Of a DNA stretch of 64,000 nt, positions 11,770-22,966 are shown in pieces (positions within the stretch are counted from its first letter, which is position 1; each line of letters opens with the position of its first letter). The translations under genes and the position numbers were made by a program. The stretch is taken from positions 186,001 through 250,000 of the forward strand of contig NW_020194552.1 of assembly GCF_002865645.1 (NCBI RefSeq), given 5' to 3'. Source of the DNA: Hyaloscypha bicolor E. Its lineage: Eukaryota; Ascomycota; Leotiomycetes; Helotiales; Hyaloscyphaceae. Below the pieces are notes generated by a model. That model worked only from the letters and a program-made list of their open reading frames with translations, had not been told where the DNA came from and made no database searches.

Positions 11770-14700
11770 AGTAAATAATTTCTTTATTAGATCTATCTAA
11801 TCTAATTACTTTATAGATAATAATAATTTCAAGGAATTAGTAAGAAAATAAAGATATAGGATTAATCTAAACTTTACTAAAGCAGATAAGATAACTAAGT
11901 TTTTAGATACTAAGCTATTTTAATATATTCTCTATAAAATAGTTAATAATAATCTTTAGGAGCTATTTAGATATAATTTTAAGAACTTTATTTATTAAGG
12001 AAACTTTAATAAATTCAAACTCCCAGAGATATTATACCTATATAAGACTCTTTAGTATAGTAATATATTTATATAATAGAATAGTAATACTAATACTATT
12101 ATAAATATCTTATATACTATTATAAAGGAAAATAAATAATATATATAATTAAATAAGAATATATTAGTAGCTAGACTAGATCTTATTAAGGAACTAATTC
12201 TATTAGGCTTTATTATTCTTATAAAGAATAAATGCCTAGAACCTATTATCTTTAATATTCCTATATTACTATTATTTTTTCTATTACTTTTTTTACTACT
12301 ATATCCTATATCTTTACTAGATTTATATACTAGTACGGAAGCTCTAGGAATAAATAATATACTATTATTATTATTATAACTATATCCGAATAATTCCTAA
12401 TTTCCTTTAATTATAAGACTTATTAGGGAAGTTACTAAAATTTATATTAAAGAATAAAAGTATAATAGATCTAATAGTAATTTTAATTATAAACTTACTA
12501 TTTTCCTTAATATTTACTAATATATAGAGCTTTTATAAAAGGTACTAATACGAGCTTTTCTTACTATACTAAAGAAACTAGTTCAAGACTATTTCTATAA
12601 TAACTAGCTCTCTTAATATATATATAAAGAGGCTTATATTAATATTTATAGCTTCTTTAAAGGCCCTGAATTTAAATATCGAAATTTAGATAAGTGAAAT
12701 ACTATTATATTAGCTTCTATAATAGCTAAATTTCCGGAAAAGATAATATTTGAGACTATTTAATTACTAATTAATAAACTATATTAACTATAGTATAATC
12801 TTATATCTAATTTATAAAATACCGAATTTCTCTATAATAAGATTATTACCTCTTACTAAGGCTCCCGGATATATAGATATATAATCTCAGATCCTTCTAT
12901 AAATCTCGGCTAGCTTATTAATAAGCTCTAGTTATCTATTACTATATATAAGAGCAAATAATAAGCTAATCCCGAAACCTTTTTTACTAATTAATAATAT
13001 TATTCTTAGAACTTTCTAAGCTATTATTTCTCCGGAAATTATTAATACGGACCTAGCTATAATTTCGGAACCCGTAATAACTATTCTAAGTCTTATAATT
13101 ATAATAATTATATTCTAAAGTTATATTTTATATATAAGAAACCCGAATATTACTTATAGAAATATATACTAGAGAAATAAGAGACTAAAAAGGCTTGATT
13201 TAGAAATAGAAATATCTATTAATTCAGATCCCGAAATACCTATAACTTTAATAAATACTTTAGTAATACTTATATATAGTATATTACTAAAGCCAAAGAT
13301 AAAGAAAGTAATAAGGGTAATAAGAATAAACTAGTAAATAATGCTTTTGAGGCTTTATTAATAGAAATAGATAAAGAAGAGAAATATTATCCAGATTTCT
13401 ATTTTACTTTAATTAAGAGCTTTTTAGCTACTTTTACTACTTTTACTTTACTAATAATTATAGCTAATATTCTTATAGATAACCTTATTTCTCTTTTCCT
13501 TATATATTAGATAATAGGCGAAAACCATATCTTAGAGCTTATTAAACCCTTAATAAAAAATGCCTAGACTTTTATAATTAATAATATATTAAGATATAAT
13601 ACTTACTACTTTTATAAAGTTATAATTAATACTAGAGCCTCTAGATACTTAATTACTAGTTCTAACTAATTCCAAGCTTTTTAGTAGACTAATAATAGTA
13701 TTAAACTTAATAAAACTACTAAAGATTAAGTTAATATCTAGTTTAGTATTAGATCTATATCTTCTATTAGATTTATAATAGTAAGTATACTAATTAGGTA
13801 AGTATAATTTCATATTATATCTTTAAAAACTTTATTTTTACTTAGCTTAGCTAATATAAATAAGCTAAGGGTCTATTTTAATAATCTTACTAATTATCTT
13901 ATTACTTTTACCGGAAAATATATATTTATAATATAATATTTTAGATACTTTTTCCTATTTTAGAATACTATATTATAAGGCTTTATTTCCGAATTCTTTA
14001 TTTATAATTCCTGCTTTTTTATAAAAATTAAATTATAATATTTATATTATTATTTTAGTTATTTATTTATTAGTAAGCTCTAAAATATACTAGAATAAGC
14101 AGGCTATAATATTAATATAGAAGCTCTTAAGTACCTTATAAAGTACTATAAGTAATACTAGAAATATAACTAATTATCTAGATAATTTAAGTTTAACTTA
14201 AGAGATAATATTAGCTTTAACTATTCTATTATTATTAATATTTTCTATATTTCTAGTAAGCCTATACTTTATATTATTAATAAAGGTACTCGATATTAAG
14301 CTAGCTAATAGCTCTAGAATATTAGTATAATATATACCTGGGATATTCTTAAGTAATACTAGATTAATAACTATTTAGGCTTTCCTAATTAGATTATAGT
14401 AAATACCAGAAAGTAGTTTACTAGTAAGAAGTTTACTTAGCTTGCAAATACTATAGGAACTAAGATTAAGATTATTTTTATAGAAGCTTATAATTCTATT
14501 AGAATTATAGAATACTATTATAGCCTAATCTAATATACCTATTTTATTATTATAGCCAAAGTTAATAGAATTAATAAGGATACCGTATTCTAAATAGCTT
14601 TTAAGACTATTAATAACTTTATGAGACCTAATAGTATTATTCTAACCCTTTTAGTTTATAGTACTTTACCTTAAATAACTAAATATAATACCCTATTACC

Positions 14701-16720
14701 TATTATATTATAATAATTAGTAGTACTTAAGAAAATAATAGTAGAAATTTAGAAGTTTTAAGCTAGATATTAAATTATAAATACTTTAAATACCCGAAAT
14801 AGTTCTAGTATTACTAATATCTATAAACTATTTCTAAATTCGAATATTCTTATTTAGTATAAAGGAAATACTAGTTAATCTAGTAATTAGGATAGACTAT
14901 ATAAGCTAGTAGCTATTAATAAAGAGAACTATATACTAGCTCTATTATATAATAATACTACTTTCTGTTTAATTTCTATAAAGCCCTTTTATATAGGGGA
15001 TATTAAGGTTATTACTAATAGCCCCGAACCTAAACCTATTCCCGAATCTAATAATAAGGCCAAAGGTAATATAGGTATAATTCCTCCTACTATTTTACTA
15101 AAGTATAATAAAGAATACTCTTATAAGATCCCGAATATTACGGTATTTCTATAGGATAATAAATTATATAAGAATTCCTATTAAGTTAAAGTTACTAGCT
15201 TCCTAGAAAAAGATATATTTAAGGTTATTTTTAGATCTCAGATACTAAAAGAAATATATATCTTTAACTCCCGGTTTATTAATGAGATTAAGAATAAGAA
15301 TATAGAGAAAGAGCTTAAGAAATCGAGACTAGTTATTTAAGCTTATAATAATAGTAAGAAATATATAATATTAATATAATTACCTATTATCTAATATATT
15401 AGCTAGAGAATTATTCTTAGTATTATTACTATAATAATAGATACTACGGAATTATATTTATATAATATCTTGCAAGCTTATATCTAATTAATAATCTTAC
15501 TTAATTATAATTTCTATATTAACCTATCCTATAAGCTTACTAAAGAGCTAAATCTAAAAAATAATTCTGTTCTAAAAGTTATAAAACTATTATATAGTAT
15601 ACCAGAAACTAGGAACTACTAGTTTAAGACTTATTATTTCTATTATATTAATAAGCTTTCTATAGAATAGTCGACTTATAACTCTTGCCTATTTTATAGT
15701 AAGTAACCCTTTGGAATTATTAGCCTTTAAACTAATAATACCTTATTTATTAGAACTAATAATTTTATAAAGGCAAAGTAACTAAAGCTTTATAAAACTA
15801 AGTTCTTGGCTAAGGAGCGTGAATTCCTTACTTTTAATTATAATCTCAAATTTAATAGAGGTATTATTTATATAAATATTACTAGAATTACTTTTATATA
15901 AGAATACTAGTATAAGAACCTCCGAACTATTTCTATAAAAAATACTATTATTATAAGTAGTAGGAATACTATTTATTAAAATCTCTTTATTAAGAACTAA
16001 TATATTACCTAATATATAAGAGAAGCATATATTATATTAGTCTATTAACTAGAAGCTTTATATAATCTATTAATTACTATTTAAGCTATTAAATTTTTAG
16101 AAACTAATATAAAGGTACTTAATAAGTATATTTAATAGTAAATTGAGAATATTACTAGAGAACTGAGATTTATAAAGCTAGTAAGAGAGTTCTTATATTT
16201 AATTATTTTTATAAATACTTTATTTGCAAATAATAGAGATCTCTTCTCCTAAATTAGATATATTTTAGTTCTAGTAAATAGAACTAGATATACTAATATT
16301 ATTTACTAGTTCTCTATTAAATATAAGAGAATTACTAGAAGTATTCTAGTTTTAGAACTTTATAGTATGGCTTATAGTTTTAATATGGGTGCTTTAGTTA
16401 AATCTATAATTAATAAAGTACTAGAAATAGAACTATTACTAGTCGTTTATACGGATTTAAAGTCGTTATACGAATACCTTATTAAATTAGGTACTACTCG
16501 AGAGAAATACCTAATAATTAATATAATATATCTGTGCCAGATATATAAATAATAAGAAATTATAGAAGTCAAGTAAATTAAAGGAAAATCGAATCCTGCT
16601 AATTCTATAATAAAATTAAAGCTAATAAATGCCCTCAAGTACCTAATTAATATGAATACTATATAATTAGATATAGAGAAATAGGTCGAGTATAAATAGG
16701 GCAGAAAATAGATATATGAG
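11770..16720 (+). pseudogene. Copia gag-pol, RIP-inactivated
   Basis: The gag-like part lies at about 11,800-13,400. Integrase lies at about 14,000-14,700, where YSIIINIFYIS, INKGTRYQA, NTRKQFTS and EAYNSIRIIE correspond to the catalytic-core blocks. The first catalytic Asp of the first block and others now read Asn. Reverse transcriptase lies at about 15,100-15,900 (PFGIISL, TNNTLFI, FLAKEREFL). RNase H lies at about 16,430-16,660 (TDLKSLYEYLIKLGTTRE, then IKGKSNPANS). Dozens of TAA/TAG codons replace Gln and Trp codons. ORFs of 61 codons (plus) and 63 codons (minus) near 16,400 are the longest survivors and are not genes. Confidence 0.85.
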
Positions 16721-16903
16721 ATAAGAGGATATTATGGAATAGGAAGTTATATATAAAAGGCTATGGCCTTTGGTATATAACTAAAACCTTAGAAGTAATA
16801 TAAATATATAGAGCGTTTGGGAAATCTGGTACTAGGCCGGATTAGGGAATTTGTATATAATTAAAAAGAGATACTATTTTTCGCGTTTTTAGAGAGTTTC
16901 TAG

Positions 16904-17200
16904 TATTAGTATAGCTATTTCTTTAGGAGTTACGTATATAGTTACGGGATATAGGATACGGGATATGGGTAATAAGATATGAGTAATAGGATATGGGATA
17001 CGGGATATAATTATGTAATCTCGTATCCTATTAGTAACTTGACTAGTAGACTAGATCCCTTTAGGCTTAGTAGATTTAGGGATTATATATTAATACTATA
17101 ATACTATAATTCTTACTTCTAAATAATAACTTTACTAACTATATATAAATAGTATTCTATAATTTATATAATAGTGCCATATATTACTAGTAAACTAATA
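16904..17200 (+). repeat. 3' LTR of plus-strand Copia
   Basis: It is 297 bp, begins TATTAGTATAGC and ends AAACTAATA. It is followed directly by the duplicated target CTAAA and then by chromovirus integrase sequence. Confidence 0.9.
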
Positions 17201-17205
17201 CTAAA

Positions 17206-18343
17206 GAATTAGTACTTTTATTTTTTACTTATATAGTTTATTAAATTAGTATTTCGAAAACTATAGTATTTTATTAAGGCTTCTAGTTTATATTAGATTT
17301 CTAAAATAAGTTCTATAAATATATTAATATAAAGCTTAAATTATTAATTACTAATAATTTTTAAACTAATAGCTAAATAGAAATTATTAATTAATATTTT
17401 AATTAATAGCTATATTTCTATATAAATTATTATTAAAATAATTAAAACAAATAAGTAATAATAATTAATTACTAGTAAATAGTTCTAGTTTATAAAACTA
17501 TAGGCTAATTTCTATTCTTTATAGAAAAGAGCTATAAATTACAAATATTATTTAATTAGGAAATTTAAATATAATTAAATATTTCAAAAAAAAAACCTAA
17601 ATAAGTAAGAAGTAAAGGCCCTAATAATATAGTTCTATAAATTATAATAAAGAATATAAGGAAATATAATATAAGTATAAAAGTATTATATTATTTGAAC
17701 TAATAAATATTACTAACTAGTAGATTTCTAAATAAGAAATAAGATATAAATTATTACTAAATACTAGAGAAATAATTATTCGAGCTATAAGCTAGTTTAC
17801 TAAATAGAAGAACTATATAAAATCCTAAAATAAATAAAATATTTCTTTAAACTCAAGCTTTCGAAATTAATAAAAATATATTTTATATTTTATATAAAGA
17901 AGCTATATAAAAACTCAAATAATTCTCTTTTTAAATAAGTAAATCCGGAGCCTCTATTATTAAAACTATAAAACAGAGAAATAAAATATAAAGTTTAAAA
18001 GATATTAGTAATAAAGTTATTTTATAGGAAGTTCAAATACCGAATTTAGTAAAAAAAATAAGACTTAGATCTAAAATAATATCCTGTATTCTTATTAAAT
18101 AATAATACTTTAGCTCTTTAGAGTTTTTATAATAAGAACTTTAAATAACTAAAACTACCCTAGAACTTTTATTATTAGTTAGACTATATTAAGAATAATA
18201 TACTACTAGAATTATATAATATAAATAAAATCCTATAATTCATATATAAAAGACCTCTGGTTTTTAATATATAACTTATAACTTGAGAATTTAATAGAAA
18301 TCTTTAAAGCTCCGGAATAAGCTTATTTTAAAAAAGGGAATAA
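17206..18343 (+). pseudogene. Chromoviral Gypsy pol, 3' half (integrase and chromodomain), RIP-dead
   Basis: This continues the element broken at 10,858. At about 17,330-17,460 it reads TNSQIEIINQYF then INYYQ, the Gypsy integrase block containing the catalytic Glu. At about 17,940-18,110, VNPEPLLLKL is followed by EIKYKV, KILVIKLFYRK and FKYRI, the layout of a C-terminal chromodomain of the chromovirus clade. In living elements the chromodomain steers integration to H3K9-methylated chromatin. Stops at TAA/TAG show RIP. No 3' LTR is recognised before the LTR-like sequence at 18,344. Confidence 0.75.
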
Positions 18344-18600
18344 TATTACGATTATTATAATATATAATACTAATAGAGATTAGACTAGAACTAGCTAGGT
18401 ATATAAAGTCGAAATCGGGAAGTATAAGTCAAGGTTACGTGCCACGGCTTTGCTTAGGCTAGTATATGGGCCCGTATATAACTCGCAATTATTTAGATCC
18501 GAGGCTTCTTTAAGATCCTCTTCTCTTTTTTAGCTTTAAATTATTGAAATAGAAATAGTCTAATTATATTTTCTAGGTCCTAGATCTTATACTTATAATA
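18344..18600 (-). repeat. LTR-like repeat related to family D
   Basis: It starts TATTACGATT, the reverse-complement start of family D, and ends CTTATAATA after TTTTTTAGCTTTAAATTAT. The flanks AATAA and AATAT agree at 4 of 5 bases. The middle (about 18,410-18,510) keeps G and C and differs from family D. It is probably a solo LTR of a sister family. Confidence 0.5.
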
Positions 18601-18723
18601 AATATATTAATAATTTTAAATATTAGTTTTTAAAATTAAGTTTTTAATATTTATATTATTTTATATTAATCTTAATATTTTAGAACTTATTTATAATAAA
18701 CAAATTCCTAGTTATTTAATAAT

Positions 18724-18980
18724 TATTATAGTTTCGGTTTTATATTTTAATTATTTAATAAATATATATATATAATAAAGCTATATAATTATAAGAATAT
18801 ATATGAAATATATATAAAAAATTCAAATTATTAAATCTAATATAAGCTAATATATTACGAGATATATATTTATACTTTTATAACCTCTTATATTATAGCC
18901 TTTTCTTTTTTAGCTTTAAATTATTTTTATAAGAAATCTTTTACTTTACTTTTTAAGCTCTAAATATTATATTTATAATA
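18724..18980 (-). repeat. LTR-like repeat, same subfamily as 5,160-5,380
   Basis: It begins TATTATAGTTTCGG and ends TTATAATA. Its second half (CCTCTTATATTATAGCC, then TTTAGCTTTAAATTAT) matches 5,160-5,380 in the same orientation. The target duplication is not clear. It is strongly RIPed. Confidence 0.55.
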
Positions 18981-19538
18981 ATTCAAGTATTATTTTATAT
19001 ATTAAAAAACTATTATAAGTATTATATATATCTTATATTTTAATTATATAAATATATTATTATAATTTATTTATTATATTTTTAAATTTAATTTAATATT
19101 AAATTCGAGCTTATTATTACTTAAATTACTTCTAATAATATTAATTAATAAAAGTAATTTCTTTTTATAAAAAAGTTAATATAAAGTATATATTTTTTTA
19201 ATAAAAATTACTTGAATTAATACTAAAAATAATTATATATATAAATTAAATTATTTAAGATTTTAATTAGTTTTTATTTTAAAAATACTAAATTATAATT
19301 ATTAAATTAAATAATATTAAAATAATTAATTCTTAAATATTATATATAAAATTATTTATAAAGTACTTAATACTTTTAATGTTTTATAAAATATATAATA
19401 AAATAACTTAATATAAATATTATTATATTTTTTAAAATTATAAAAAACGCTTTTAATTTATATTTTACTTTAATAATTATATTTATACTTATTTTAAAAT
19501 TAAGAAATAATTTTTTTTATAATCTATTTATAATATAT
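18981..19538. other. RIP-mutated AT-rich DNA, nothing recognised
   Basis: Nearly pure A and T. I see no readable protein block, no LTR ends and no RNA gene. Confidence 0.5.
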
Positions 19539-19669
19539 TATTACGATAAGGTGATATTGCAGTAGTGGTAAAGAGCTTGAATTGAGCTAAAGGCTGTGTG
19601 CCGGGCTAAAAGCACTGGCTACACGCTAAGTCACGTGCAGTGGCACCACGTGACTGGTGCCACGTAACA
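19539..19669 (-). mobile_element. Un-RIPed 131-bp solo LTR or foldback element
   Basis: This is a sharply bounded island of balanced composition in AT-rich DNA. The ends are TATTACG and CGTAACA, an inverted pair with one transition, and the flanks are TATAT on both sides, though these are low-complexity. It contains nested palindromes near its right end: GTCACGTG...CACGTGAC, and GGCACC...GGTGCC. It could be a short solo LTR (TGTTACG to CGTAATA on the minus strand) or a small non-autonomous element. Confidence 0.65.
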
Positions 19670-20280
19670 TATATATTTTAAATAAAAAGGCTTAATAAAT
19701 AATTCAAGAGTTTTAATTAATAAAATAATAAAAAAAAGCTTTTAAATACTTAATAATAAATATTATTTTAATAATATATATTATTTAAAAAGTTCTTATT
19801 ATAATATAGCTTTTTAATATATATTATATATTTATAATTTCAATTTATTTAATTAATTTTACTTTTATTATTTTCTTATTTTCTTAATTTAATTTCTTTT
19901 AATATTATAATATTTAACTTTTACTTATTTTATTATATTAACTTTTTTATATTTCTAGTTTTTGAGCTACTTGTAATATTTTAAAATTAATTCAAAATTC
20001 TATTTTTTTAAACTTGAAATAGTCTTAATTTTTTATTCTTAAATAATATTATAACTTTAGTCTTTTTCATATTTATTACCTTAGTTCTTATTAAAGTAAT
20101 TATAAGATTTCTCTCTTAATTATTTCTTTATTTTTCTTTATTTTACTTCTATTTTACTTTTTAAAAAATTAATTAAGTTTCTTAAAAGTTTATTTATTAA
20201 AATAAAATTAATTGTTTTTAAAGAAGTTTTATTTTCTTTTTACTTAATATAAATATATTTTAAAAATTACTCTCTTTGTA
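19670..20280. other. RIP-mutated AT-rich border of the gene island
   Basis: An AT-rich stretch without readable features. The change to balanced composition happens over roughly 100 bp near 20,270-20,330. Confidence 0.5.
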
Positions 20281-20924
20281 AGTTTAGCTTGCAACTCTGT
20301 TTTAGTTATAATTAGTCCTTAGCTTTTGAGTATCTAGATGTTGAAGCCTTAATTAAAGTATAATATGTGTTCTACAAGTCAATAATCAAAGTTGCGATCG
20401 ACTCCTTAGCACAAGTGTTGGCATGAGATAAGGGCAAGATGAGTCTAGAGAGCGGATTCGATTGTATTTTCTGAATAACAGCATTGCCACCAACGATTCA
20501 AACGAGACAAAAGAGATTCGTTTCATGCCTATATATCTGCTTCTCCACCTACCTCTCACCTACTTCCAATCACTCCTCGACGTCATTGGCGACCCCAGTC
20601 ACTGCCCAATGGCGTATAGAGGCTAGAATTGGGCAAAGGCCGACATACCAATTGCGAGAGGCGATTTATGGTGCGATGGGTGCCATTGGATTCGGGGTCG
20701 GATGCGCGGTCCCGACGTGATGGGTTGCTCTGCTGGGTGGTCTGGGAGGTCGCGGAGACATCGCCAACTGCGAACCTGCTTCTGCTCCCCAGTCCTGTTT
20801 CGAAGCGAAGCCCTGCTAAAGAGTAGCAGATCCTGATGCTAGAGAAGCCGGAGAAGTTGCTTCAAGTTGTGTCTGAACATCCTCAAACCCTGGGTTTGGG
20901 ATTCTCAGCATCGTAACTGTGCTA
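20281..20924. other. Base-balanced intergenic DNA, no convincing gene
   Basis: Composition is ordinary here, so this is not a RIPed repeat. The plus strand has overlapping ORFs of 78 codons (20,484-20,720) and 65 codons (20,629-20,826). Neither shows a signal peptide, known motif or supporting splice sites. A small unrecognised gene cannot be excluded. Confidence 0.4.
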
Positions 20925-21188
20925 ACGAGCCTACCGGAGAAAGTCCGTGTTTTTAGGGCATCTCGCTAAGAAAAGCTTACTGAAGAGAACTTTGGAATTT
21001 TTAATTTATATCGTAATAATTTTAAATAGGGTCTTAAAACTCGATTTAGCTTCTCTTATTTTATACACTCGAGTTTAAAAGTAATATGTATTATAGTTAT
21101 TAAATAATTGCGAAGTAAAAGTTATTGACCTGGCTTTCGCGAGGCCTGAAAACATGCTAAACACACGGACTTTCTCGGGTAGGCTCGT
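20925..21188. mobile_element. Tc1/mariner-like MITE with ~32-bp terminal inverted repeats
   Basis: The left end ACGAGCCTACC then GAGAAAGTCCGTGT (20,925-20,956) is repeated as its reverse complement at 21,157-21,188 with about two mismatches. Weaker pairing continues inward (GGCATCTCG against CGCGAGGCC). TA stands next to both ends, one base out of register on the left, which suggests a TA target site. The 264-bp element has no coding capacity and an AT-rich middle. Its right end lies 17 bp from the stop codon of the CorA-like gene, so it probably supplies that gene's 3' untranslated or polyadenylation region. Confidence 0.8.
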
Positions 21189-21205
21189 AACGTGGTGAAG
21201 TGCCT

Positions 21206-22966
21206 TCAGCAGACATTCTGTTTGCGTTGTTTCTGTCTTCTGAAGAGCCAATTATTCCATCTCTTCTTCTTCTCATTCTGCAAAGAAAAAGTACTCTCGG
21301 TGAGCATCCACCATGAGCCCAGCACCACTACTGTCATTACTACAGCCACGATACAGAAAATCCATATGCGCCCTGCAACACGAATCTCAGGTGGGGATTG
21401 ACTGGTGTCGAGGCCAAAGAATTGGCTGCCACATATGGCGGCAACCGATGTTGCTGGCAGGAAGAACATAGTTACGATTGCAATTGCCCTCATCGTCATG
21501 CTATCTTTGAGCATCACACTATTGTCTTGCTGGGCGACCAGATTGAAAGACTACCGAGGCCAGTCAGCCATTTTACGCAATACGAGCCTCCCTCTAAGAA
21601 GTTTTACTTACAAGGTTGAGGACGTTCTGAGTTCTTTTGTCCAAACTGTCAAGGCGCAGGCTCACTGACTTGAACAGTCCTCGTTTATGGTTCAGTCGGG
21701 CTTTTGTCTTGACCGCTTCGTCAGAATTAAATAGTCGATTATGTTCAGTGATCAAATCTTCTATCGCGAGGTCAATAGCTTTGAATGCCTCTTTCAGGTA
21801 GATGCAGTACTTCGCGACATTGTGCAGACCTGCGAAGTCTCGCTTTGACCTCGAAGTCGAGTAGGAGGTCTGATCTGCTTCTATGAACGCTTTCTAGGCA
21901 TAGTCAACTAGTTTTCACGTTGTCTTGAAAGTCCTGCGTACATGTTCAATGCCACGAAATACATCGGACAGGTTCCAAACCTGCTTATCCATCTCCTGGA
22001 ATAGCTCGTCGAGGACGATCACAAAAAGCTGAAAGGGGTCTATATCCATTCTCCAAGTGGGGCCGTTTGGAACTCTTCCGAACCGGTTCTTCATAGCTTG
22101 TGACGCACCAAAACAGAGGAGAGTCACTGGGTTTATCAATGTCCCGTTCGGTGTTCTCTTCTTGGGTGGGCCCCATTTTAGGAAAAACCCAGCACGCAAC
22201 CAGGTCCAGTTTTGCTGGCTTAATTTGTGGAGTTCTATCTCTTTATCTGGGTGATGGTCGGTAATTTGTGGGAACTCCTCATCCCCATTGCTCCCATCTT
22301 CGATGTCGACGCTTTTGCAGAGGAAATGGAGCCAACATGCTTGTAAGGTCAGCTTCATATCTACAGAGCCCATTTACGCTGTATTACGAACCATTTGAGC
22401 CATCTTTGTATGTGCGACTGCCACTTCCCAAGCAGGCGCTATGCAATCTCTCTTCAAGAAAATCTGGAGGTACATCGTATCTCTCCAAGAGAGTGTGATT
22501 TATCCGCTGCCACTGGAGGGCGTAGGCACGGTCGTTTTCGCCGGCTAAGGTCTCTAGGCCAAGGTCGAGAGGTGCAAATCTGAAGCTCTTGTTAGTACTT
22601 GAGCGGTCGGTAGCAGGATGAAAATATTTGGGTCTAAATAGAGAGCAGGCGATTCACATAATTCTTATTTCAGGCGGAGGACCTCTTATTAACCCAGTAA
22701 CTAATGTATTTTGTAGTGGATTTCCAGCATTTTCTGTATCTACAAATTAAGTTCAGGTTCGCCGACGACTTGGTTTACACAGGGAATATACCTGATGGCC
22801 AGTCTATATAGTCAACTGTCTCATTCGAAATGACACCGGCTCCAGAGTCATGGAAAGCAGAGAACAGAATATTGTTGTCGCAAAAAGACATAGTGTTAAG
22901 GATGCATGTCGCGGTTGGGATCCGGAGGCTCTGTAGAGAAGTCAGGTAATTCGCGATCCATCTCAT
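21206..22966 (-). CDS. CorA-like two-TM membrane protein, six coding exons
   Basis: Model on the minus strand: exons 22,966-22,792, 22,739-22,658, 22,579-22,392, 22,339-21,942, 21,893-21,612 and 21,550-21,206. The introns are 52, 78, 52, 48 and 61 bp, each GT-AG, most with a CTGAC/CTAAC-like branch, and all phases agree. The product is about 489 aa. The N-terminal part (ATCILNTMSF, AFHDSGAG) and the middle (CWLHFLCKSV, LRAGFFLKW, VTLLCFG, WNLSDVFR) are typical of the fungal CorA-like family. A helical stretch (FAGLHNVAKYCIYL, then LRLDSLDKRTQNVLNL) leads to two C-terminal TM helices (AIAIVTMFFLPATSVAAI and IWIFCIVAVVMTVVVLGSW) and a basic tail. True CorA channels carry Gly-Met-Asn after the first helix. 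Here that place reads CGSQFF, so Mg2+ transport is unproven. The start is the first in-frame ATG, and an upstream exon is possible. Confidence 0.85.

Larger units (their letters stand above)
10864..17200 (+). mobile_element. Complete but RIP-dead Copia LTR retrotransposon
   Basis: This 6,337-bp element has two 297-bp LTRs (10,864-11,160 and 16,904-17,200). Both begin TATTAGTATAGC and end AAACTAATA. The perfect 5-bp duplication CTAAA lies at 10,859-10,863 and 17,201-17,205. The domain order gag, integrase, RT, RNase H on the plus strand is the Copia (Ty1) order. It is inserted in the integrase region of a chromovirus. Sequence between the LTRs still shows whole protein blocks, but every frame is closed by TAA and TAG. 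Confidence 0.93.

Noticed and set aside
18344..18980. A third TRIM made of the two 257-bp LTR-like repeats
   Set aside because: The two repeats are alike only in their second halves and belong to different subfamilies, and the outer flanks do not form a shared duplication.
21894..21941. Two in-frame stops (TGA, TAG) that seemed to make the CorA-like gene a pseudogene
   Set aside because: Both fall inside a 48-bp GT-AG intron (GTACGC...GCCTAG with a TTGAC branch-like site). Splicing keeps phase and joins two clearly homologous blocks.
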